From assembly GCF_003254395.2 (NCBI RefSeq), contig NC_037647.1, positions 7,891,925-7,955,924 on the forward strand: 64,000 bases of DNA, written 5' to 3'. Each line of letters starts with the position of its first letter. The first letter of the stretch is position 1. The notes beneath the pieces are model-generated. The model was not told the DNA's origin. It searched no databases and saw only the letters and a program-made list of their open reading frames with translations. Position numbers and translations under genes: made by a program. Source of the stretch: Apis mellifera (taxonomy: Eukaryota > Arthropoda > Insecta > Hymenoptera > Apidae). Shown here piece after piece: positions 52,557 through 61,340 of this stretch.

Positions 52557-52967
52557 ATGGCTGCTATCTCTACATCTAGTCTACAGACTAGTGGCTCATC
52601 TGATATGCCGTACATGATATGTGATGTGCTAGTGGTGTTTCTAGAAAGACATGTCCTCTCGTACGACCTTTCACACTTTTCCCATTCTCGCTGTTACCTT
52701 GTACAAGTACAAAAAACACACTTTTCTCGTTTTTTCTCGTCCAACAACGCGAACTCACTTGCCCAAAATTCTTTACCCACGCAAACTTTCCTCTCACTGC
52801 GGATATATTTTTTTCCTCTCGTTAATACGAGATCATCGATCGTGATTTACTTTATTTTACCGTATTCAGAGCCGACGGTTATCGATATCATTCGATCGAT
52901 CGTCGAACAATTGAAACGCGACATCTTTCTTTCTCGTGATGATGCAACGAATAATCGTATCGCGTGA
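52557..52967 (+). CDS. Candidate small protein gene, unknown
   Basis: I do not recognise this 136-codon open frame. It is reported because it lacks the low complexity of nearly all other frames in the interval and lies in AT-rich DNA where stop codons are frequent. The start has a favourable context (ggaacATGG). The protein begins MAAISTSSLQTSGSSDM, has a short hydrophobic piece (CDVLVVFLERHVL), a longer aromatic/aliphatic piece (IYFFPLVNTRSSIVIYFILPY) and ends in a plausible helix (TVIDIIRSIVEQLKRDIFLS). A palindrome (ctagtct-ac-agactag, 52576-52591) lies inside. The opposite strand is also open over 52531-52690 with splice-like ends. It sits just downstream of Rim, antisense to it, so it could equally be Rim 3' UTR. 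Confidence 0.2.
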   Translation: MAAISTSSLQTSGSSDMPYMICDVLVVFLERHVLSYDLSHFSHSRCYLVQVQKTHFSRFFSSNNANSLAQNSLPTQTFLSLRIYFFPLVNTRSSIVIYFILPYSEPTVIDIIRSIVEQLKRDIFLSRDDATNNRIA

Positions 52968-53340
52968 AATTTCTATGAAAATCTTTAAACTTACGCGTTT
53001 TTTAATTCATCTTAACGATCCTCGAATATTCGCGAACAATTACATCTATATGTATATATATGGATATTCCGTTCGAAAAAAAAATATATGTATATATATA
53101 TGTGTGTGTGTGTAGATTATATCTTCAAACGCGATCAAGAATATATTCGATATTTTTTTTTTCTTTTTTTTAATACTTTTTTCCCTCTCTTTTTCTTTTT
53201 TTACCCCTTTTTCTTCTTCTTTTTTTTTTCTCTTTTTTTTCTTTTTACTTTACTTTCCATCGTGGGAATTGTGCTCGAAAAGAAGTTCGAAAACTACCGT
53301 CGGATTACACTTAAAAGAGAATAGCAGATGGAAGAGCTGT
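52968..53340 (-). other. Rim: Probable proximal Rim 3' UTR
   Basis: Sequence immediately downstream of the Rim stop codon. It is T-rich on the + strand (A-rich on the Rim strand) with a TA/TG repeat at about 53080-53113. No coding sequence seen. Confidence 0.5.
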
Positions 53341-53547
53341 TTAAATCTTAAAGGACTCTAAGGACGTGGCCGAGGATCGACGGGACAAAGCTAAGGATGG
53401 TGGTCCACTGACCAGGGATATGTTGCCAAACAGCTTATACCACCCGAACACCATCTCATTGAGGTTCAGTTCGTCCAACACGATCTGCGCAATGCCCATG
53501 AACACTTTTTTCCCTTCTAATCGGCCGTAATCACCCCATACTGTCAC
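53341..53547 (-). CDS. Rim: Rim, last coding exon: C2B end and C-terminus
   Basis: The 68-residue exon encodes the second half of the RIM C2B domain, beginning VTVWGDYGRLEGKKVFMGIA and continuing VLDELNLNEMVFGWYKLF, both highly conserved in RIM proteins. The RIM-type tail follows: ALSRRSSATSLESFKI then stop (TAA at 53341-53343), which matches the vertebrate LTRRASQSSLES tail. C2B binds presynaptic partners such as liprin-alpha and PIP2 at the active zone; RIM C2 domains are known to lack calcium binding. The acceptor is gattacag|GTG at 53548-53549 on the - strand. The first codon is an internal valine joined in phase 0 to the preceding CAG. Confidence 0.93.
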   Translation of the reverse strand: MTVWGDYGRLEGKKVFMGIAQIVLDELNLNEMVFGWYKLFGNISLVSGPPSLALSRRSSATSLESFKI

Positions 53548-53701
53548 CTGTAATCGACAAGGGAGGAAAAAAGGGTTTAAAAGCGATTGAAAAGAAATCT
53601 AGAAAATCTCTTAAACCGATTAGAATCGATCACGATTACGATTACGAATTGATCGATCTAATAAGAAAGGACGAAGGATCGATGATATATATAATACTTG
53701 C
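53548..53701 (-). other. Rim: Rim last intron, GC-AG type
   Basis: A 154-bp intron whose 5' end reads CAG|GCAAGT on the - strand (GC at 53701-53700), with acceptor gattacag. The reading frame of the C2B domain (CILQ|VTVWGDYG) requires this junction. Apart from the C at position 2, the donor is a perfect consensus, as is typical of GC-AG introns. Confidence 0.88.
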
Positions 53702-53841
53702 CTGCAGTATACAACCCCGGCAATTTTCTCTGAAGGCTAACGATTGTTGGTAGAACGGATCCAACGTTTTCCTGGCTGCTGTCGTTTTCGCTTTCGCGAT
53801 GCATTTCTTCCCGTTCACCAAATAAACTTTCACGTAGGAAG
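53702..53841 (-). CDS. Rim: Rim, C2B middle exon
   Basis: A 140-bp exon encoding SYVKVYLVNGKKCIAKAKTT, then AARKTLDPFYQQSLAF and RENCRGCILQ. This aligns directly with the vertebrate RIM C2B stretch PYVKVYLL...CIAKKKT...ARKTLDPLYQQ. Acceptor gatccag|CT, phase 1 in; donor CAG|GC, phase 0 out. The joined first codon is GCT (Ala), giving AIPASYVKVYL across the junction. It forms the central beta-strands of the domain. Confidence 0.95.
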
Positions 53842-54123
53842 CTGGATCGATACGAAAAATGATTCACGATTAATTTTATTACAAATTATCATCACGTTTC
53901 GACACGCATTTCAAATACAATATCTTTAAAAATTCTTCCAAGAGAACAGACAAAGATATTGTTATTGCGCGTTATCTGGCTTCGTTTAACAAAAATCACA
54001 AATATAATCCTTCATTGCTCATCAGACTCGCTTCGATTTTTGAATGTGTTAGAAACAAAAAAAAAAAAGAAATAATCCATGGTTCGAATAGAAATAATAG
54101 ATCCAAGAATCGATTGAACGAAC
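53842..54123 (-). other. Rim: Rim intron inside C2B
   Basis: 282-bp intron, donor CAG|gttcgt, acceptor gatccag. No other exon is visible in it. Confidence 0.88.
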
Positions 54124-54338
54124 CTGGAATGGCTTTAGTGCCCTGTTTCGGTTTAAGGTCTTTGGCACGTATGACCTCCACTTCGAGGAAGCCTTTCTTC
54201 TGAGAGAGCGAGAGCTGAATCTCGCCAAGGCAGCGTGCACCGAGTGCCTGCCTCCCGACCACTTGCCCAGGCCCAAGATCTTCGATGAAATCTCTCAGTT
54301 GGCCGGTTTCGCCCGACATTCGTAGACTGGGGGACCAA
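54124..54338 (-). CDS. Rim: Rim, exon leading into C2B
   Basis: A 215-bp exon. It begins with a conserved linker before C2B: WSPSLRMSGETGQLRDFIED, then LGPGQVVGRQALGARCLGEI. It then enters the domain with QLSLSQKKGFLEVEVIRAKD and LKPKQGTKAIP. The DFI(E/D)xLGPGQ(V/L)VGRQ segment is a hallmark of RIM C2B flanks from insects to mammals. Acceptor gggaactgcag|T (phase 2 in), donor CCAG|gttcgt (phase 1 out). The ATG at about 54319 inside it is an internal methionine. Confidence 0.95.
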
Positions 54339-56211
54339 CTGCAGTTCCCAAAATCGAAAAATATTTAGCCAACCATCGAGAATACTCTCGCGAGTTATAT
54401 ATTTTATATCGTTAAGGCGGATTTGTTAAAAAAAAAAAAAAAAAGAAATAACGAAAAAGAAAAAAAAAAGAAAAAGTAAAAATCAGAATAGGGAGGGGGG
54501 GGATAAAATTGGTCCAACAGAAAGTTTCGTGGAAATGCTCGATTCGCAGACTCTACGAATCGAAGATATTTCTTTCATTCGTTCATGGATTAAACGTGTT
54601 ATTCCATGTTTTCCTTTTTCTCGCGTCGATTTTCTAATTTTCGTAAATTTGTGTCAATTTTATATTAACCACGAGAGAAGGGAAGAAGGGGAGGGGGGGA
54701 AGAGGGGTCAAATAAACGAATAAGAGATCGTTCCGCGGGAGCGAGGGGGACGATTCTCGCAAGCCTTCGACGTAAGTGAAGGAAAGAGAGGGCACATCTC
54801 ATTCAACTTGTATTGGACAAGAAGAACTCACGCTGCGAGTATATATAATAGTGTTGGTGTAGCGAGTAAATATATATATATATATAATAATATATATACG
54901 AAGAAAATTGTAAGTTTTGGAGAAACATAGCAGGCTGTCGGTGCATGCAGTCAGTCCATTCTACGAGCGAGTAGTAGTAGTAGTAGTAGTATACCATTCA
55001 ACGATAATCAGTTTTGCCCTTTGACACGATTCGCTCTTCACCGTTGATATTAAGATTTACTTACACCGTATAGCCTCTGATTATCCTTGAATCTGGCTAA
55101 TTGTACTATGTCTATTCATGCTTCATCAATTAACTTAATCCAGAATAATATTGTTCTCTTAACTTACGTTCAGGATTTACCTTTCGTCGTCTTATTGTCT
55201 ATAAAATCTTAGTCCTTAGTTTACCGCAACACTTTAGCATCCTCATTGCTATATGTCGCGTGAAACGAAAGTTTTCTTTATGCATAGAGTTTAAGACGAT
55301 TAACATTTGAGATATATATCCATCTTCCTGGGTGGTTCGTTATCTTGTCAATTTTTTCTTTATTTTTTTTGTTTCTCTTTCGAAAAAAAAAAAAAGTAGA
55401 GAAATACTTGGGATCATTATACTGCGGATGACATGTGGTTTAACTATGAAATGATTATTGGTCTGATGATTATTGGTCTGCGAATATACATATACATATA
55501 CGTATTGCGCTCGATCGAATTTGAAATTAGCGTAATAAATATATCCGGAATAATAGCGTTCTATGTTTTATATATATATGTATATAAACAGTTTTTAATT
55601 TTTAATATGGGTTAAAAATATTCTTCGTCGTATGGGCGATGAAAATGAACACGAACGAATGATGGTATACACGTATATACACAGAGTGTGTGCGCGCGGT
55701 TCACATACAATGGTGCTTCGACGATTATTTAGCCAAGCAATAAGCCAAGACGACGATAACATCGACAAAAAAAAAAAAAGAAAATGATAACGATCAAGAT
55801 CACATTGATATCACATTGAAGTATAAAATTACGAGAGTAACGAAAGAAAAAACTTAAAAATAAGTGACATTTGTACGTTCGACAGGCTTCCATTTCTTCC
55901 TTCTCGTGGCGAATTAACTCAAGGAACAAAAAAAATCGCATGTTTCGCACACAATAATGGAAATGGAATGGTGTGGTGGTGGTGTTGGTGGTGATGATAA
56001 ATGATAAAAAAGAGAAGGGAAGGGGTAGTAAAAAAAAGCATGAATGAGCAAAAACATCGATGCTGGGCATACACATCAGCTCAATCACACGTCGAAAGAC
56101 AAAACGATCCACGTTTCACGTCCGCGATCTCCTGTGCAATAAAACAATAAAAAGGTTCGTCCGAGGAGCACACGGTGAAGTAGAAACAGAAAGTCAGAGT
56201 CGGATAGAGAA

Positions 56212-56244
<33 letters not shown>

Positions 56245-56563
56245 AAACAGAATCATTAGCAGGGTTAATCCAACACTTCTCCTCGAATCAAATCATTGAT
56301 CTTTTCTTCTTTCGTTATACATTTAAAGCTCACGACTAACCCTGCTGGAAAGATAATAATAGATAGATCGTTGAGACAGACAGAGCGAAGAGGAGACGGA
56401 AGAAGACAGAAGAGAAAGAGACAGAACGCGAAGAAGAACAGAGAGACAGACAAAGACAGAGAGAGAGGAGAAGAAGTAGAAGAAGAAGAAGAAGAAGAAA
56501 GAGACAGCAAGGAGAGTCTCGCAGTTCCGGTTGCAGAATCGGTCGGTGGAGGCCACTACTTAC
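54339..56563 (-). other. Rim: Rim intron
   Basis: 2225-bp intron, donor TC|gtaagt, acceptor gggaactgcag. It contains poly-A/T runs (about 54427-54477), TA repeats (54849-54898), a (GTA)n run (about 54969-54990) and GA repeats (about 56206-56244). No exon is recognised. Confidence 0.8.
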
Positions 56564-56767
56564 GAGCTTCCTTCGGAACTAGAGATCGAGTTGAGACTTC
56601 CGGCTGTGTCACTGGCCACCGATCCCGACTGTTTCCCGGATTCAAAGCGTTGATATGGTACAATCTCCTCGGAACGTTGTATGCTGCTCGGCGTGCTGTT
56701 GCGTTTCCGGCTCGATAAACCGGCGCGTGCCTCCGCGACACCACTTCCGACGAAGACCCCGCCGACA
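56564..56767 (-). CDS. Rim: Rim, linker exon B before C2B
   Basis: A Ser/Gly-rich linker exon encoding VGGVFVGSGVAEARAGLSSR, then KRNSTPSSIQRSEEIVPYQR and, after FESGKQ, SGSVASDTAGSLNSISSSEG. The end aligns with the vertebrate RIM stretch TDGSMNSYSSEG just before C2B, and the QRSEE core with vertebrate QRSTE. Donor TC|gtaagt (strong), phase 2 out, matching the T that opens the next exon. There are two acceptors: aacgcag|AATGCAG at 56774 and aatgcag|TGTC at 56767. Use of 56767 joins exon 59414-59570 in frame (AG+T); use of 56774 joins an exon ending in phase 1. Confidence 0.85.
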
Positions 56768-57261
56768 CTGCATTCTGCGTTTTAAACCAAACAAGAAACA
56801 ACCGCTAAAGCTATAATCTTTCATTTTCATCCCGTTCATCGCGTCTGCCGTAGCCCTTTCTTTTCTCTTTTATCCAGCTGGTCGTGGTGGTCGCCGTGCG
56901 ATATTTTTCTATCACGATTCTAACCACGATTCTAATTCACTTTCTCTCTCCTCGCTCGCTCTCTCGCTCTTTCTCTCCCTCTCTCTTTTTCACTCGTTCA
57001 CGCGCATGACTCTCGCTCACTTTCTTCGTTCGAATTTTCTCTCGTGACGAAATTAAGAAAAATGACAAGGGGGAAAAAAAGGTATATGCACGCACACGCA
57101 CACGTACACCTCTCGATTGATCGAGAAAACTCATCTCGGTTCAGGATATGAATGATATACAATCGATGAGGCAGGTTGGAAGGCAGACGGTGGAGGAAGG
57201 TTCGACTTTTTTTTTTCTCTCTTTTTCTCTTTTTTTCTTTTCTTTAGCGTTGGTCAATTAC

Positions 57262-57390
57262 CACGTAGAAAGAGAAAGACTTCGTCAACCTGTGTTGTCG
57301 GGTTAAGCTTTGAGATTCGATGATATGGATGATCCCACGCAAGGAAGCCTGCAAAAGATCTCGTTCCTCGATGGGTTAAACGCTCGCTGT
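57262..57390 (-). CDS. Candidate Rim cassette exon, 129 nt
   Basis: An open 129-nt segment with a strong acceptor (tattctttcttccag|AC) and a fair donor (CGTG|gtaatt). Length is a multiple of three; phase 1 in and 1 out. It would encode SERLTHRGTRSFAGFLAWDH, PYHRISKLNPTTQ and VDEVFLFLR. It could join the exon ending at 60958 and the 56774 acceptor without a frame change. I do not recognise the peptide, and another incoming frame would end in a stop after about 29 codons, so it may be a chance segment. Confidence 0.25.
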
Positions 57391-58180
57391 CTGGAAGAAA
57401 GAATACGACAGGGCAATGGTTAACGGCCAACTCGAAATTCGATCGTTTCCCAGAACTTTTTTTCTTTTTTTCTCTCTCAACTCGCGTTCTCGAGCTCGCG
57501 TTTGCAGTCAGAAGCGAGCAAAACAAAAAAAAAAAAGCATCGCAAGCTTGAAATGTTTTTCAAGTGTATGTCTTCTTCAACGAAACGTCTTCACATCTAT
57601 GGTTCCGTTGTTCAAAGTGGTAATCTCGCTGCGCCAACTACTGCTATATATATTCGTACGTGTGTGTGTGTGTGTGTCTTTGCGTGTTTCAACACAGAAA
57701 CTCGTGTACGAGAGGGGGAGGGACGGGGGGCAGGGCGTCGTTTGATCCTACAAAAACTCGTTCGTTTCTCTCCTCGCGAGTTAGAAAGAAATACGAGTGT
57801 TCCAACAAAATTTTCGAGAAATACGTAAGAAGTGTCCGCAGGCAGAATGTACAAGACTGTGCGCTACATTCAACGAATCAAGTTTTTTTACTTGGTAACT
57901 GTAACTGAAAAAAAGAAGGATAAGAAGAAAAAAAAGGGAGAGAGATATCGAGATATGTATAATCATGTATATATATATATAAATATATATATATACACAT
58001 GTTGTACGTATATGTAGAAATATATGCGCAATAAGAACACTGCAGCGCTCGAAGAACATCAAGAAACGAATAAGCCGTAATGGGTGAAGCAACCCTCACC
58101 CCCAAGCACGTATCAACAGCTGCCTCTAAGATAAAATAAAATGAAAAAAAAAAAAAAAACGAACCAGGTGGTCAACTTAC

Positions 58181-58245
58181 CTACCGTTGGACGCGTTGGA
58201 TTCGTTCAGGCAGAGATTCGCAACAAGTTGACCACGTGTTTCATT
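58181..58245 (-). CDS. Candidate Rim small exon, 65 nt
   Basis: A 65-nt segment with a perfect donor (GGTAG|gtaagt) and an acceptable acceptor (caacattttag|AAT). It would encode NETRGQLVANLCLNESNASN, then G, in the only open frame (phase 0 in, phase 2 out). Its end fits the 56767 acceptor (AG+T gives Ser). Its start needs a phase-0 exon upstream. The only one visible is an internal donor-like site in exon 59414-59570 (AGCGAGGAG|gtattg). Plausible but unproven. Confidence 0.3.
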
Positions 58246-58479
58246 CTAAAATGTTGTAAAAGCTGTACAAAAACAGACAGACACACCGGCAACATCGTAT
58301 TTGCACCAGCGTCAATCGCCGGGCCGGCGCTGTATATGTATATGTATATATATATATAGGCTACAAATATATAGGGAACAGCCCGAAACGAACAAAATGA
58401 TGTACTTGAGCGGCTGAATACGTAAGGTATTCTCGAGCGGCAGATACAGAACCTTTCTGCTCTATTCTCATCCCCGCCG

Positions 58480-58510
58480 GATCTCGATGAACGAGATCTT
58501 CATCGAGATC
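58480..58510. other. Perfect 12-bp inverted repeat (hairpin) in Rim intron
   Basis: gatctcgatgaa (58480-58491) and ttcatcgagatc (58499-58510) are exact reverse complements around a 7-base loop (cgagatc). It lies about 240 bp upstream, on the Rim strand, of the candidate 65-nt exon. Confidence 0.75.
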
Positions 58511-59413
58511 TCGACTCGGCTTTAGAACAACTCGTGCAACAACTCGTTCCTCTAAGAGTTACGTATCGCTACTACAATGGAAACAGTGTCTAATTATCTA
58601 TGGGGTGGGGAGGGGGGAGTAAACCGGGAATCGTCTCGCGGCTTTAATTTTCTTTTTCTTTTTTTTTTTGAGAAGAAACATTCTCCTCCTCGAATTTCGA
58701 TCGAATATTCGAGGAGAGAGATAAAGCAGACTCCTTTCCAAACAGTCAGGAAGCAGCCAGGAAACGTTTCGCCGTTACTCCCATGCGTACATACACACAC
58801 ACACATACACTCTCTCTCTTTCTCTCTCTCTAATGCAAAAATTTCTTTCTAAAGAATTAATTATGTGCTGCGTGTTGGTTTATATATATATATATATAAT
58901 ATAGTTGTTGACTGGTAAAAAAAAAAAAAAAAAAGAGATAGATCGTAGGATCGATTGCTCTCGTTCTTCTTGCCTCTTCGTGCCTCTCTGCAATTTCTCT
59001 GTACTCACATTTCTCTCGAAGGCTCGATGCTACACTGCTACATCTCGCATCGCGCTTCGATCTCCTCTCCTCGAGTTATGGATTCGCTAATTGTAATAAT
59101 TGGAGAGAGAGAAAAGAAATCTATCGAGAGATATCCGTCGCGTTACGACGATTCAAATTTGAAAAGTGATCGCGAAAGTGATCGGAGGGGGAGGGGAGGG
59201 GGGGAAGTTAGTCGAAAGGCGAAAAATTTGACGACGATTTCGCGCGCCACGTCGCTCCCTCGTTTCGTTTCCCACGTAACGAAAAAGAAAAAGAAAAAGA
59301 AAAAAAAAGAAAAGAAGGGACGTAGCAAAGGGGAGGTCGAAATCAAAGTGGAGGAGAGAAATAAAATTAAAAGGGGGAGGGGGGATGATATATTTTGCAG
59401 GGTGTGTTCGGAC

Positions 59414-59570
59414 CTGTCCCCGTCGCCGCTACCCTCGCCGTCGCTGCTGGCGGAACTCGGTTGTCGTCCGCTCCTTCCGCTGGCCGTGTCCTCCGGCAAT
59501 ACCTCCTCGCTCCTATGAACTGTAAACGAGGACTTGCCCTTCTTCCCGAATCCTAGCCGCCGTTTTCGTC
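59414..59570 (-). CDS. Rim: Rim, linker exon A
   Basis: A 157-bp exon encoding RKRRLGFGKKGKSSFTVHRS, then EEVLPEDTASGRSGRQPSSA and SSDGEGSGDGD. The basic start followed by a TVHRSEE core matches the vertebrate RIM region KKLRSTVQRSTE between C2A and C2B. Phase 1 in: the G from the previous ACAG plus GA gives Gly, restoring SATGRKRR. Phase 2 out, at AG|gtccga. Both splice sites are weak: the acceptor is gcgacgaag|GA with a poor pyrimidine tract, and the donor lacks the usual +3/+4 purines. Weak sites fit regulated inclusion. Confidence 0.8.
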
Positions 59571-59656
59571 CTTCGTCGCCCACGCATGTACCACCAACAG
59601 ACGCACGTGGTATGTTATGGTTTTTGCGTGACGTGACACAGTTTTTTTGTTGTGAT

Positions 59657-59726
59657 TGTAGTAGTAATAGTAGAAGTAGAAGTAGTAGTAGAAGTAGTAG
59701 AAGAAGTAGTTGTAGTAGTAGTAGAT
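59657..59726. repeat. GTA/GTAGAA trinucleotide array
   Basis: Imperfect GTA units with AGA variants. On the Rim strand it becomes CTA/CTT, and it lies about 90 nt upstream of the exon A acceptor. Confidence 0.88.
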
Positions 59727-60785
59727 GTTTTTGCAGTGGATATGATCGTGTCGTTGATTTGCATATACGGTGTATATGCGATGTATATATGCGTTTTTTG
59801 GTGCGTGTGTCAAGAGATTTTTTTACTCGTGGTAAAGTGTGTGGTATATATGTATATATATATGTACACATATACATATTCCACGTTGAATTTGATTCGA
59901 GTATATTATTTGTTGCGAGGTTTTTTTTTGCGTACAATAGTAGGAGCGATCGTTCCAGCGATCGATCGGGGGTGATCCGCGTCGAGTGTTGTCCCGTGAC
60001 ACGATCGCGCGAGCGACGATATAGCCCCGCCACGATGAGAAATCGTGCAGGTGGGTGCAGATCGATGACGTGAATGGTCCCCAGCGTCGAGAGATAGTCG
60101 GTTGGTAGAAGTAAAGTGTGAATGTGTTCATGTCGAAGAGAGGCGGATAGAGATGAGGAGGGATGGCGGAGAAAACAAGAATACGATTAGAATGTACATA
60201 CTGCCCCGTTTTACTGGGATTTTTTTTTTTTTTTTTTTATCTTTGTACATCTACGATGCGCTCTCGATATCGTATCGGATAGGATATCGTCGCGGTTCCA
60301 CCGATTTCGGTTCCTCGGCCTCCCGAAAGGATTCCCATCATCGAAGGATGGGAAATTCGGATCGAGGAATCGAGATTTTCTCGAAGGGAAACACGTCTTT
60401 TTTACACATCTATTTCTTTGTGTTCATTCCATCAAGTGAGAGTGTGAAAGAACGAGGCGTTGTAAAAAATTTTAGGGGAGGGAGAGAGAGGGAAGGAGGA
60501 ATTTTTCTCGAAAGCAACGACGGATATAGCGAGAGCACACCGTAGGTCTACTCACTAATGGCGCTAAACTAATTCGCTACGCTATTTACTCGAGGAACTA
60601 TCGGTATATATATTGTACAAAGAGACTGACTAGATTTAAGATGGCAGATAGAAAGATATAGAGATAGAGAAAGAATAGAAGATCCTAGAGATCGCGCGAG
60701 TACAAGTATGACGAGTATGAAGATATATAATAGAGACGTTTTCTTCTTTTTTTTTTTTCTTTTCTTTTCTTATGTTTTTTCTTAT

Positions 60786-60820
60786 CTTTTCTTTTCTTTT
60801 CTTTTCTTTTCTTTTCTTTC
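60786..60820. repeat. (TTTTC)n pentanucleotide run
   Basis: About seven ttttc units inside a longer T/C-rich stretch from about 60738. Confidence 0.88.
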
Positions 60821-60957
60821 CTTCGCGCGACCGCTCTCGCGTATAAATTATCGTTTATAAAAATATTCCCGGAAAGTACAAACGATACAAATTAAGTAAC
60901 CGCACGCAAAACCGTTCTCTAAAATCGGAAGAGACGACTAGTGTGACGATGTGTTAC

Positions 60958-61137
60958 CTGTAGCGGACAGTTGACTGGTGCTGTTACTCTTCTTCCCCAG
61001 ACCCGACTGATACTGCACCGCGCTTCCCCCACCGCTGCTACTTCCACTTCCGCTTTTACTCCCGGGCGAGCTCTTGCGACCCCTTCTCGAGGAGTCCTCG
61101 ACGTTCAAACCGATCGCCGTGTCGCTCAAACTACCGT
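60958..61137 (-). CDS. Rim: Rim, DGSLSDTA linker exon
   Basis: A 180-bp exon. With the G from the preceding exon it starts DGSLSDTAIGLNVEDSSRRG, a motif conserved in RIM proteins after C2A (DGSLSDTAVG in vertebrates). A Ser/Gly-rich stretch (SPGSKSGSGSSSGGGSAVQY) follows, then the conserved GKKSNSTSQLSAT. Acceptor ttgttccacag|AC, phase 1 in; donor GCTACAG|gtaaca, phase 1 out. It belongs to the flexible linker between the C2 domains. Confidence 0.93.
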
Positions 61138-61228
61138 CTGTGGAACAATGGTCGCGTGAACGGGGAAGAGCGCAATCGAAACGGCGAGGAAACGCGAGAA
61201 CTCTCTTCCCTTCTCCCTCCCTCAAGAG

Positions 61229-61263
<35 letters not shown>

Positions 61264-61340
61264 AAAAAGAAAGGGGATGGTCGCTCGTCGGAGAAGAGGG
61301 AGAGGGTAGAGAAGAGGGAAGCGGGAGGGGTGTCACTCAC
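61138..61340 (-). other. Rim: Rim intron, 203 bp, with (GAAA)n
   Basis: Short intron, donor GTCG|gtgagt, acceptor ttgttccacag. The (GAAA)n run at 61226-61270 (+) reads as (TTTC)n on the Rim strand. Confidence 0.9.
61226..61270. repeat. (GAAA)n tetranucleotide repeat
   Basis: About ten GAAA units in the short Rim intron. Confidence 0.9.

Larger units (their letters stand above)
56768..59413 (-). other. Rim: Rim intron, with two candidate alternative exons
   Basis: 2646 bp between linker exons A and B. It contains the candidate exons 58181-58245 and 57262-57390, a 12-bp perfect inverted repeat (58480-58510), and AT repeats (57967-57996, about 58333-58358 and about 58881-58903). Confidence 0.75.
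59571..60957 (-). other. Rim: Rim intron
   Basis: 1387-bp intron, donor ACAG|gtaaca, acceptor gcgacgaag. It contains (GTA)n/(GTAGAA)n (59657-59726), a T-run near 60221-60238 and (TTTTC)n (about 60786-60820). No exon seen. Confidence 0.8.
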
